Source: a virus | DNA length: 44,061 nucleotides | Direction: 5' to 3' (one strand) | IMG/VR virus record: IMGVR_UViG_3300044950_001016 | Coordinates: 1 to 44,061 of that record | Shown here: one piece after another, positions 8,414 through 14,679 of the stretch | Numbering within the stretch: the first letter of the stretch is position 1 | Layout of the letters: every line of letters starts with the position of its first letter | Translations under genes and position numbers: made by a program | The notes under the pieces: generated by a model | Told to the model about the DNA's origin: nothing | Database searches by the model: none | Seen by the model: the letters and a program-made list of their open reading frames with translations, nothing else

Positions 8414-9931
8414 CTACCATTGGGCCATCTGCTCGGCGAAGCCGCCGGAGCACGGGTTTTCGCGCAAGTATCGGAGCAGCTGCGAAGTCGCGTCCACCTG
8501 GTCCGCGCTGGGGTGGACCGGGTAGGCCGTGAGCTCGCTTTCGTACTCCACCGCCCACGGCTCCGGGGCGTCGGGCAGGTGGAAGCGCCCCGCCTCAATG
8601 GCCGGGCTCTCGACGTTGTAGCGGGTCCACTTGTCGCCGTGGCCGACCGGGTCCATCGCGACGGGCACCGGCTCAAACTCGGGGTCGACGCGAAGGTCCG
8701 CCAGCAGCTGCTGCCCGCTATGCTTGTCCTCGACGAGCACCACGTTGGGCCGCCACCTGGCCGCCAGGCCCTTGGCCCGCCGCCGCAGGTCCGGGTAGAG
8801 CAGGCGCTCGCGCTCGACCGCCAGGACGTAGACGTCTTGCCCGACCTCGCCGACCGTGACGCACGCGCTGAAGGCCGCCCCGGCCGCCTGGCTGCCGGCG
8901 GTGTCCCAGGACTGGACGATCCGGTCGAAGGCCGCCGGCGGGGTCCCGTAGCGCGCCCGGTTGAGCCAATCGGACTTGACGACGCTGCCGCCGTATTGGC
9001 TCGGCCGCTGCTGGTACAGGGCGCTCCAGAAGTAGGCGCTCAAGGTCGCCTTGATCGCCTCCAGGGCCGCAAGCGGGAAGCGCTCGGCGTGCAGCGGCTC
9101 GCCCTTGGCCCGGTGCGGCTCGTCGGCCTCGGCGATGGCCGCGAAGTCGAGCACCTCCCAGCGGTCGCCCTTGCCGGCCGCCATGTCCGCCAGGCGCCGG
9201 CCGGTCAAGTCGTCCTTGTGCCAGCGGGTGGCCATCAGCAGCACGCCGCCGCCAGGCGCGACGCGGGTGTAGGCCGTCGACCCGTACCACTCATCGATAA
9301 GCTCGCGCCGCTGGGCGCTGCTGGCCTCGGCCGCGTCCTTGATCGGGTCGTCGATGATTAGGAAGGTGCAGCCGTGGCCCGTCAGGGCGCCGCCCACGCC
9401 GGTGCTCTTGTAGCGGCCGCGCACCTCGTTGCCCAAGGCGTCCAGCGGCCCGCCGGTCATCCAGTCGCGCACCTTGTCGATATCGTTCCGATTCCAGGCG
9501 CCGCCGTCCGCAATGGCCCGCCGCCGTGGCCGCAGGTCCGGGAACACGCGCAGGGCCACGTCCGACCGGGCGATCTCGCGCGCCGCCCGGGAGTGCGAGT
9601 CGGCCAGGTCCTGGGCGTAGCTGGCCACGATGAACTCGTTGCCAGGGTAGCGGCCCAGCACCCAGGCCGGGAAGCGCTGCGAGACGATGGTGCTTTTGCC
9701 GTGGCGCGGTGGCGCCGCCACGATCAGCCGCGGGCTCTCGCCACGGGAGACCGCCTCGGCGAAGGCCTCCAGGCGCTCGCAAAGGACGCGGTGAAACCAG
9801 CCCGGCTTGAAGCCCGGCGTGGTCAGCACCACGAAGTCCAGCAAGCTGTCGCGAGCCCTGGCCGCGGCCCGGCGCAGGCGCTCGCCCTGGACGTCCATCA
9901 GCGTGGGCAGCGCCTTGGCCGCGGCCGCCAT
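8414..9931 (-). CDS. terL: terminase large subunit
   Basis: 505 aa, the ATP-driven packaging motor and headful nuclease. The ATPase domain has Walker A 'AAPPRHGKST' near residues 72-81, an adenine-binding region before it, Walker B 'FLIIDDP' near 190 and the coupling 'LLMATRWH' near 230. The nuclease half has 'RIVQSWDTAG' near 325-335 and 'VVLVEDKHSGQQ' near 405-415, matching the acidic residues of the RNase H-like terminase nuclease (TIGR01630-type C-terminus). GAGGG stands about ten bases before ATG 9931, inside the end of the small-subunit gene. Order terS-terL-portal-head is canonical. Confidence 0.93.
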   Translation of the reverse strand: MAAAAKALPTLMDVQGERLRRAAARARDSLLDFVVLTTPGFKPGWFHRVLCERLEAFAEAVSRGESPRLIVAAPPRHGKSTIVSQRFPAWVLGRYPGNEFIVASYAQDLADSHSRAAREIARSDVALRVFPDLRPRRRAIADGGAWNRNDIDKVRDWMTGGPLDALGNEVRGRYKSTGVGGALTGHGCTFLIIDDPIKDAAEASSAQRRELIDEWYGSTAYTRVAPGGGVLLMATRWHKDDLTGRRLADMAAGKGDRWEVLDFAAIAEADEPHRAKGEPLHAERFPLAALEAIKATLSAYFWSALYQQRPSQYGGSVVKSDWLNRARYGTPPAAFDRIVQSWDTAGSQAAGAAFSACVTVGEVGQDVYVLAVERERLLYPDLRRRAKGLAARWRPNVVLVEDKHSGQQLLADLRVDPEFEPVPVAMDPVGHGDKWTRYNVESPAIEAGRFHLPDAPEPWAVEYESELTAYPVHPSADQVDATSQLLRYLRENPCSGGFAEQMAQW

Positions 9932-9934
9932 TGG

Positions 9935-10465
9935 CTAGCCCTCGTCGTCGTCGTCGTCCATCGGGCCCAGCGCCGGCATAGGCGCCAGCGCACGCGCGGG
10001 CGCCGCCCTGGCCGCGATAGGCGCGGCCTTGGCCAGCAGGGCCTCCAGCTGCTCTAGCTCGGCGTCGGTCAGGTTGGCCAGGTCGGCGCCGGTCGTGACG
10101 CTGGTGTGCAGGCGCATCGGCGCGCCGTCGGCCCCGGTATGCTCGACGCGGGTCCGCCCGTAGCTCTCTGGGAAGCGCCGCTCCATCTTCCAGGCCGCGG
10201 CCCGCCAGTCGCCGTCGGCCGCCGCCTTGTCGATCAGGCCGGCCCACTTGACCAGGGCGTCGCCCTTGGCCCGCTCAATAGCCTGGCGAAACACGCGAAA
10301 CGCGGCCCGGCCCCGGACGCCAGGGTCGCCCCAGGTCATCCAGCGGTGGAAGGTCTCGTAGCTCACGCCGGCCCGAAGGCAGGCGTGCTCGTAGGTTAGG
10401 CCCACGCGCACGCCTTGGACGATCGTCTCTTGGGTTTCAGGGGTCAGCTTGGTCGGCCTTGCCAT
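9935..10465 (-). CDS. terS: terminase small subunit
   Basis: 176 aa. The start at 10465 is chosen because AAAGGA lies six bases upstream; a longer reading to 10528 has no RBS and overlaps another gene. The N-terminus is a helix-turn-helix of terminase small-subunit type: 'TPETQETIVQGVRVGLTYEHACLRAGVS' then 'ETFHRWMTWGD'. A helical oligomerisation segment and 'GDWRAAAWKMERRFPESYGR' follow, common in this family. The C-terminus is Ala/Pro-rich and ends in an acidic DDDDDEG tail that may contact the motor. It recognises the packaging site and hands DNA to the large subunit, whose gene follows after three bases. Confidence 0.85.
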   Translation of the reverse strand: MARPTKLTPETQETIVQGVRVGLTYEHACLRAGVSYETFHRWMTWGDPGVRGRAAFRVFRQAIERAKGDALVKWAGLIDKAAADGDWRAAAWKMERRFPESYGRTRVEHTGADGAPMRLHTSVTTGADLANLTDAELEQLEALLAKAAPIAARAAPARALAPMPALGPMDDDDDEG

Positions 10466-10595
10466 CGGGGTCCTTTCGCGGGCGCGGTGGCGCGGGGTCA
10501 CTCTGCCGCCAGGCCACCGCGAAGGCAAGCGCCAGAAGGTAGGCCGCCAGGCCGACGCCCAGCGTGGCCAGGGCCAGGGCCAGGGCTGGCCTCAG
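10437..10595 (-). CDS. possible 52-aa single-span membrane peptide with CTG start
   Basis: The stretch between the formyltransferase stop (10592) and the terS start (10465) has an open frame. It encodes a clear hydrophobic span (ATLGVGLAAYLLALAFAVAW) followed by a charged, Pro-rich tail ending at 10437. The only sensible start is CTG at 10595, overlapping the upstream TGA as CTGA; no in-frame ATG or GTG is well placed and the SD is poor. The hydrophobic profile and the otherwise empty 126 bases make it plausible, but the GC-rich composition could produce Leu/Ala runs by chance. Confidence 0.3.
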   Translation of the reverse strand: MRPALALALATLGVGLAAYLLALAFAVAWRQSDPAPPRPRKDPDGKADQADP

Positions 10596-11239
10596 TCGGG
10601 CGCCTTGGCGCCTTGGCGCGCCGCCTTGGCGGCCAGGGTCGTCGGGTGCCAAGACTGATAGGTCGCGCCCTCCAGCGGCTGCGGGTCGCCGGCGGGGCCG
10701 TCGTTGCGCTCGCAGCGCTCCAGGGCAGCGTCCAGGGCGTCGAGCGCCAGCGGGATCAGCTGCGTCTGGTACAGGTCCAGCGGACTGGCCAGGCCGGGCA
10801 CAAGGCTGGCCAAGGACTGCGCGCAGATCGGCCCGGTGTCCAGGCCTTGGTCGGCCCAGAACCAGGTCGAGCCCACCACGCGGTCGCCCTCGTAGAAGGC
10901 CCACTTGACCGCGTCCGGTCCGCGCCGCGCTGGGAGCGGTGACGGGTGGCAGACCAAGGTGCCCAGGACCGGCGCCCGGCGCTCGGCGCCGCCGAGCACG
11001 CGCCGCAAGCTCGGGGCCAGGGCCAGGCGGGCCTCGCCAGGCGACGCCGCCAGCTTCCAGCCGCGCTGCAAGGCAAGCTCGGCGCAGGCGAGCACGAACT
11101 CCGCGCCCGGCCCGGTCGCCGGCCCGGGGTGGATGTACAAGCAGCCAGGCCCGCTCGCGCGGTGGCGGGAGCAGCGCACCTGGTGGGCCAGCCCCGGGAC
11201 GGTGCCAGGTTCGTCACAATATCGGCATCTTGCGCTCAT
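10592..11239 (-). CDS. formyltransferase-family protein with N-terminal Cys cluster
   Basis: 215 aa, ATG overlapping the upstream stop as ATGA. Residues 90-140 match the core of the formyl_trans_N fold of Met-tRNA formyltransferase and GART: 'HPSPLPARRGPD' (98-109), then 'WAFYEGDRVVGSTWFW' and 'DQGLDTGPI' (130-138). The catalytic His (H98) and Asp (D134) are present, but the usual Asn two residues before the His is Val96. The N-terminus has C5xxC8 and C23/H26, a small zinc-knuckle-like cluster. It is shorter than tRNA formyltransferases and lacks their C-terminal domain. Located between a winged-helix gene and the terminase genes, downstream of ParB and ABC-GNAT. I infer a formyl or one-carbon transfer step in a base- or amino-group modification; the substrate is unknown. 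Confidence 0.72.
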   Translation of the reverse strand: MSARCRYCDEPGTVPGLAHQVRCSRHRASGPGCLYIHPGPATGPGAEFVLACAELALQRGWKLAASPGEARLALAPSLRRVLGGAERRAPVLGTLVCHPSPLPARRGPDAVKWAFYEGDRVVGSTWFWADQGLDTGPICAQSLASLVPGLASPLDLYQTQLIPLALDALDAALERCERNDGPAGDPQPLEGATYQSWHPTTLAAKAARQGAKAPD

Positions 11240-11688
11240 GGTGCCCTGGTGGCCAGGCCGTAGAGGCCGGCCGATAGCCGCAGGGCCTTGCCCTCGCGGA
11301 TCAGCTGTTGCAGCGCCGTGGCGACGGTCGCCTCGGTCGTATCGTTCGCCAGGGCCACGCCCTCCAGGATGTCGCGCCGTTGGCAGCTGCCGCCCCGTAG
11401 CCGCGCCAGGATCTCGCTCTTGATCGGCACGCGGGCCCGGTCAGCGGCCGCCAGGTGCGGCGGGCGATCCGCAGGCGCCTGGGCCGCCGGCGCCGGCGCC
11501 ACGCGCGCCGTCGGCGCCGTTGGCGCGGGCGCCTCGGCCGGGGCGCCGGCCAGGGCGCGCAGCAGGTCCAGGGCCTCGGGCATGGCCGCGAGCTCCTGCG
11601 CGATGGCCCGGCGCCTGGCCTTGATCGCGTCCGCCTTGGCGTCCAGGTCGACCACCTCGCGCGCCAGGTCTCGCAGCTTGTCGCCCAC
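11236..11688 (-). CDS. coiled-coil / winged-helix protein, 150 aa
   Basis: GTG start at 11688, one base after the ABC-GNAT stop, with GAGGAGG upstream inside that gene; a longer ATG reading to 11805 overlaps it by over 100 bases and is rejected. The N-terminal 45 residues are helical and charged (DKLRDLAREVVDLDAKADAI). The middle is an Ala/Pro linker. The C-terminal 65 residues read as a winged helix-turn-helix: 'IKSEILARLRGGSCQRRDIL', then 'TEATVATALQQLIREGKAL' and a 'LYGLA' wing. Probably DNA-binding, either regulatory or targeting for the neighbouring modification-type enzymes. It ends overlapping the formyltransferase start. Confidence 0.65.
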   Translation of the reverse strand: MGDKLRDLAREVVDLDAKADAIKARRRAIAQELAAMPEALDLLRALAGAPAEAPAPTAPTARVAPAPAAQAPADRPPHLAAADRARVPIKSEILARLRGGSCQRRDILEGVALANDTTEATVATALQQLIREGKALRLSAGLYGLATRAP

Positions 11689-11689
11689 G

Positions 11690-12841
11690 TTAGCCTCCTC
11701 GAGTAGTACCGGGCACGCGGTCGCGCCCGTAGAAGCGAAAGCCCTGGACCGCCCTGAAGTGCCCACCGTAGCCGCTGCCGCCGGCCCCAGGGTAAAGGTT
11801 CGCATTGAGGGACTCGCGGGACTTGACCTTCTGACCGCCGTGGAGCACGGCCGACACCTGCCGCCAGCCCGGCCTGTTGCGAAGCGCCGCGCATAGGCCC
11901 GGGTGCGAAGTGTGAAAGATCGTCGTCATCTGGCGCCCGGCCAGGCGGCCCTCGCCGCGTAGCTGGAGCAGGCAGATCTCCTCCAGGAAGCGCACGCCGA
12001 TGCCCGCGCCTTGCCACTCGGGCATCACGACCAAGCGGCAGGCGCGGGCCTCGACGGCCTTGCCCACGTTCTTGGTCGCGACGCCCAGGTGGCAGACCGG
12101 CTCGCCGTCCACGAAGCCGACGTAGTAATAAGCCCCGATCATCAATGGAGCTTTCAGATAGTGATGCGGAGCAAAGTATGGCCACCACTTGCCGTCGTCA
12201 ACCTTGCGGATCTCCAGGTCGAAGGGTGGCCGTGGTCGAAGCCACCTCCCGCGGTGAAACTCGCCGCTCGCGGTGTCCAGCACCCAGTCGGGCTGGAGCC
12301 AGTCCAGCACGTCGTAATGGCAGGACAGCAAGACGGCCTGCGCCCCGGTCCGCCGCCAGGCCTTCGCAAAGGCCAGGGCCCCGAACTTAGCGATCTGCCG
12401 GTCGACCACGCTGGAGAACTCGTCGATCACCACGCGGGGCGGGGCCTCGCAGATCACGCGCGCCAGGTCGGCCCGGAAGCGCTCGCCGTTGGAAAGGGCC
12501 CCGTAGGGCCGCAGCCAGGTCGGGACGCTGCCCAGGCCCACGCCCGAAAGCGCCGCGGTCACCTCGTCGAAGCTGCCGCCGGGCGAGATTGCGTCCACGA
12601 TCGGCCCGTCCGGCCAGGCCGGGGCCCAGAGCGCGTCCTGGCCCCAGATGGCCCGGCCGACGCTGGTCTTGCCAGAGCCCGACGGCCCGACCACCACGCC
12701 CAGCCGCCAGGCGTGGTCATCGATCGCCAGGTCGACGTCCAGGTTGAACTCGGCGCCGCTGTCGCAGTTGAATAGGCTCTTGACGCGGGCCGCGCGGTAG
12801 CTGTTGAAGTCGGCGCAGCTGTTGCGGATTCTTACCTGCAT
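11690..12841 (-). CDS. ABC-type ATPase fused to GNAT (Mom-like?) acyltransferase
   Basis: 383 aa. Start at 12841 with AAGGAG upstream; a longer reading to 12985 has no support. Residues 45-190 form a complete ABC ATPase: Walker A GPSGSGKTS (52-60), signature LSNGE (116-120), Walker B VVIDE (137-141), D-loop SSVVD and switch H175. No membrane segments are present, so it is a soluble, SMC/Rad50- or UvrA-like ATPase and not a transporter. Residues 205-383 form a GNAT domain with 'YVGFVDGEPVCHLGVAT' and the acyl-CoA loop VMPEWQGAGIG (272-282). An 'FAPHHYL' motif precedes it (223-229). GNATs acting on phage DNA include Mu Mom, which modifies adenine; a Mom-like role here is inference from domain type and context with ParB, formyltransferase and terminase. 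Confidence 0.8.
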   Translation of the reverse strand: MQVRIRNSCADFNSYRAARVKSLFNCDSGAEFNLDVDLAIDDHAWRLGVVVGPSGSGKTSVGRAIWGQDALWAPAWPDGPIVDAISPGGSFDEVTAALSGVGLGSVPTWLRPYGALSNGERFRADLARVICEAPPRVVIDEFSSVVDRQIAKFGALAFAKAWRRTGAQAVLLSCHYDVLDWLQPDWVLDTASGEFHRGRWLRPRPPFDLEIRKVDDGKWWPYFAPHHYLKAPLMIGAYYYVGFVDGEPVCHLGVATKNVGKAVEARACRLVVMPEWQGAGIGVRFLEEICLLQLRGEGRLAGRQMTTIFHTSHPGLCAALRNRPGWRQVSAVLHGGQKVKSRESLNANLYPGAGGSGYGGHFRAVQGFRFYGRDRVPGTTRGG

Positions 12842-13176
12842 CGGTGCTCCTTGCGGGCGGCCCCCACCATGGCCGGGGTGTTCTGGTTGGCCCCGCGCCA
12901 CGACGCCGCGACCTTGCCACAGCAGCAGCAAAGCAAGACGCCGGCGTCCACCGCTGGCCAGCCCGGGTCGACGCGGATTGAGCACGACGTCAAGAGCTCG
13001 GCCCGGACCGCAGCCAGGTCGGCCCCGCCAGGCGCGCCGACGTAGGCGCCGCCGGCCAGGACCTCGCAGAGCTCGAAGGGCCCGTCGGGGCCATCGCCCT
13101 GGACCAGCACGTCGCCGGCCCAGACCGCGAAGGGCCCGGTCGCCGGGTTGTCCTTGAGCTTGCGCTGCCTGGCCAT
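12832..13176 (-). CDS. small Cys-rich protein of the ParB/ABC-GNAT cluster, 114 aa
   Basis: ATG at 13176 overlaps the upstream TAA (TAATG); the stop overlaps the ABC-GNAT start by ten bases, so translation is coupled on both sides. Residues include C37, C65 and a run of four Cys at 83-86 ('LLCCCCGK'), plus C113. This could bind a metal or cluster. The basic N-terminus (MARQRKLKD) precedes a beta-like segment. No family recognised. Its place inside the cluster suggests an accessory of the ATPase-acyltransferase. Confidence 0.6.
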   Translation of the reverse strand: MARQRKLKDNPATGPFAVWAGDVLVQGDGPDGPFELCEVLAGGAYVGAPGGADLAAVRAELLTSCSIRVDPGWPAVDAGVLLCCCCGKVAASWRGANQNTPAMVGAARKEHRCR

Positions 13177-13457
13177 TAGCGGGCCCGCCCGACGCTGGCC
13201 AGGCGCTGCGCCTGGGTGGCGGGCTTGCCGGCCACGGCCACGACCGGACGGCGCTCGATCACGACCGGGCGCCCGCGGGTCCCGCACTTGAGGCAGATCG
13301 GCTCGACCACCTCCAGGGCGTGGCGGTCCGTACCGTGGCCCGCGTCGACGTTGCAAAGGGTGCCGACGCGAACCACCTGGTGCGCGCACCACAGCTGCGT
13401 CCACCGCAGGCGCAGGCGCTGGCCAGCAAAGGAAAGCCACAAGATGATCGGGTGCAT
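13176..13457 (-). CDS. small putative zinc-binding protein, 93 aa
   Basis: ATG at 13457 with GGAGGG about four bases upstream, eleven bases after the ParB stop. It has C24, C35 and a C55xxC58 pair ('ICLKCGTRG'), a possible zinc ribbon, and a basic C-terminus. The N-terminal 'HPIILWLSFAG' is hydrophobic but too short and interrupted for a confident membrane span. Unrecognised otherwise. Overlaps the next gene by one base, so it belongs to the same transcript. Confidence 0.6.
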   Translation of the reverse strand: MHPIILWLSFAGQRLRLRWTQLWCAHQVVRVGTLCNVDAGHGTDRHALEVVEPICLKCGTRGRPVVIERRPVVAVAGKPATQAQRLASVGRAR

Positions 13458-13468
13458 ACGCCCTCCGG

Positions 13469-14200
13469 CTAGGTCACGACGACGCGGCAAACGTAGCCCG
13501 CGGCGGTCAAGTCGTTGTAGACGCGCTCCTGCTTGGCCGCGTCCTCGCAATGGATCAAAACCGCGTACTGCTCGCGGTAGCGGCCCGCCCCGACGTCGGG
13601 CACGCGGCTCGCGTCGTTGCCGTCGGCCGGTGGCCCGGGCGCGGGCCCTGGCCCGCCGCCCGGTGGCTCCGGCGGGGCCGCCTGGCCAGCCTGGTCTGTT
13701 GGTCCGCCAGGCGTGGCGGGCGCCGCCGGCGCCGGCGTGGCCGGCGGTGGGGTGGTCGCGCCGACCTCGACCAGCAGCCGGTCCAGGTCCGCGTCGGTCC
13801 AGCCTACGGACTCCAGCGCCACGGCGTCCTCGTCGCGGATCTCGTCCAGCAGGACCGCCAGGGCCTCGCGGTCGTCGTCGGAGCCGCGGGCGAGCTCGTT
13901 GTCGGCCGCAAGATAGGCGCGCGCCTCCGCCTGGGAGCAGGCCCACGGCGCCACGGGTACGGTCGTCCAGCCCTCTAGGCGCGCCGCCTCAAGGATGCCA
14001 TGCCCGGCCAGAACTACGCCCGAGGGCGTCTGAACGACGATCGGTTTGCGGAAGCCGCGCAGGCGTAGGCTGGCCCGCAGGGCGCGGATCTGCCCGGGCG
14101 GGTGGCGCCGGTAGTTTTGCGGGTTGGCGCGAAGGGACTCGATTGGCCATTGCTCGACGGCCAGATCGGCGGGCGGTGCGGTGCGGTCGGTCGTGGTCAA
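13469..14200 (-). CDS. ParB/Srx-fold protein with Pro/Ala linker and conserved C-terminal motif
   Basis: 243 aa, started at TTG 14200 because GGAGG lies six bases upstream; the ATG at 14407 would place 69 arginine/proline-rich, non-homologous residues in front. Residues 15-110 match the ParB N-terminal nuclease/CTPase-type domain: 'PIESLRANPQNYRRHPPGQI', 'SLRLRGFRKPIVVQTPSGVVLAGHG' and 'LAADNELA'. A 60-residue Pro/Gly/Ala linker follows, then a C-terminal 'YAVLIHCEDAAKQERVYNDL' and 'GYVCRVV' motif seen in other phage ParB-like or methyltransferase proteins. It heads the gene cluster leading to the ABC-GNAT, directly downstream of the repeat region. Roles could be DNA nicking, partition-like binding or targeting of modification enzymes. 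Confidence 0.8.
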   Translation of the reverse strand: MTTTDRTAPPADLAVEQWPIESLRANPQNYRRHPPGQIRALRASLRLRGFRKPIVVQTPSGVVLAGHGILEAARLEGWTTVPVAPWACSQAEARAYLAADNELARGSDDDREALAVLLDEIRDEDAVALESVGWTDADLDRLLVEVGATTPPPATPAPAAPATPGGPTDQAGQAAPPEPPGGGPGPAPGPPADGNDASRVPDVGAGRYREQYAVLIHCEDAAKQERVYNDLTAAGYVCRVVVT

Positions 14201-14432
14201 GGGTGGCCTCCTGGTTGCCGGCGCATCGTATCCGGGACAAGGGCCCCGCACAAGGCCGGGCCGTAGGCCAGGCCGGCCCGCGCCCGAATCGCGCCTTGGC
14301 GGGGCGGCACGGCCCCGCGTCGGCCATCCTGGCGGGCCCGCCCCGGGCCGCCCGGCGCCGCCGGGCCACCGCTCCCGCTCGGCGCCCAGCCAATACACCA
14401 TCCGCAAGAGTTACCGCCTAGGGATCGTTGGC

Positions 14433-14673
14433 TTTGCGGTGGGGTCCAGCGTTTTGCGTGGGGTCTGGCAATCGGCATCGCGCCGCGCGGGTGCGGGCGC
14501 GCTACGTTATGGACCGGGGGGGACCCACCGCAGAACTCAATAATAATCAATAGGCTTGTAAAGTACCCCACCGCAAGCGGCCTCTTTCTAGCGGGTTGCG
14601 TTGCGGTAGGTTCTGCGGTGGGTCCACCGTTTTGGCCCTGGACCCACCGCAAAAGCGCGGGACCCCACCGCAA
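14433..14673. repeat. iteron-like repeat array with AT-rich patch; candidate replication origin
   Basis: Non-coding stretch 14201-14679 holds repeated TTTGCGGTGGGGTCC-like units. Plus-strand copies lie at 14433-14447 and 14614-14625. Inverted copies lie at 14521-14532, 14565-14576, 14640-14652 and 14660-14673. Degenerate copies lie at 14452-14465 and 14601-14610. The copies at 14614-14625 and 14640-14651 form a perfect 12-bp inverted repeat with a 14-base loop. An AT-rich segment (14533-14566) stands out from the GC-rich surroundings and could be a DNA unwinding element. The array lies just downstream of the primase-helicase and upstream of ParB. Repeats plus AT-rich patch beside replication genes is the usual origin layout; a regulatory operator array is the alternative. 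I see no convincing gene in 14201-14679. Confidence 0.7.
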
Positions 14674-14679
14674 GCGCCA

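Noticed and set aside
9944-9959. GTC/GAC trinucleotide run as a microsatellite
   Set aside because: It encodes the acidic Asp tail of the small terminase subunit and needs no other explanation.
13469-14407. 312-aa version of the ParB protein starting at ATG 14407
   Set aside because: The extra 69 residues are Arg/Pro/Gly-rich and unlike ParB, and only the TTG at 14200 has a GGAGG at proper spacing.
14197-14673. 158-aa minus-strand frame over the repeat array
   Set aside because: Runs through the repeats and into the ParB start, has no SD or recognisable domain, and its composition follows the repeat sequence. The repeat array explains the region better.
14433-14673. CRISPR array
   Set aside because: Repeat units are short, in both orientations and unevenly spaced, without equal-length spacers or cas genes.
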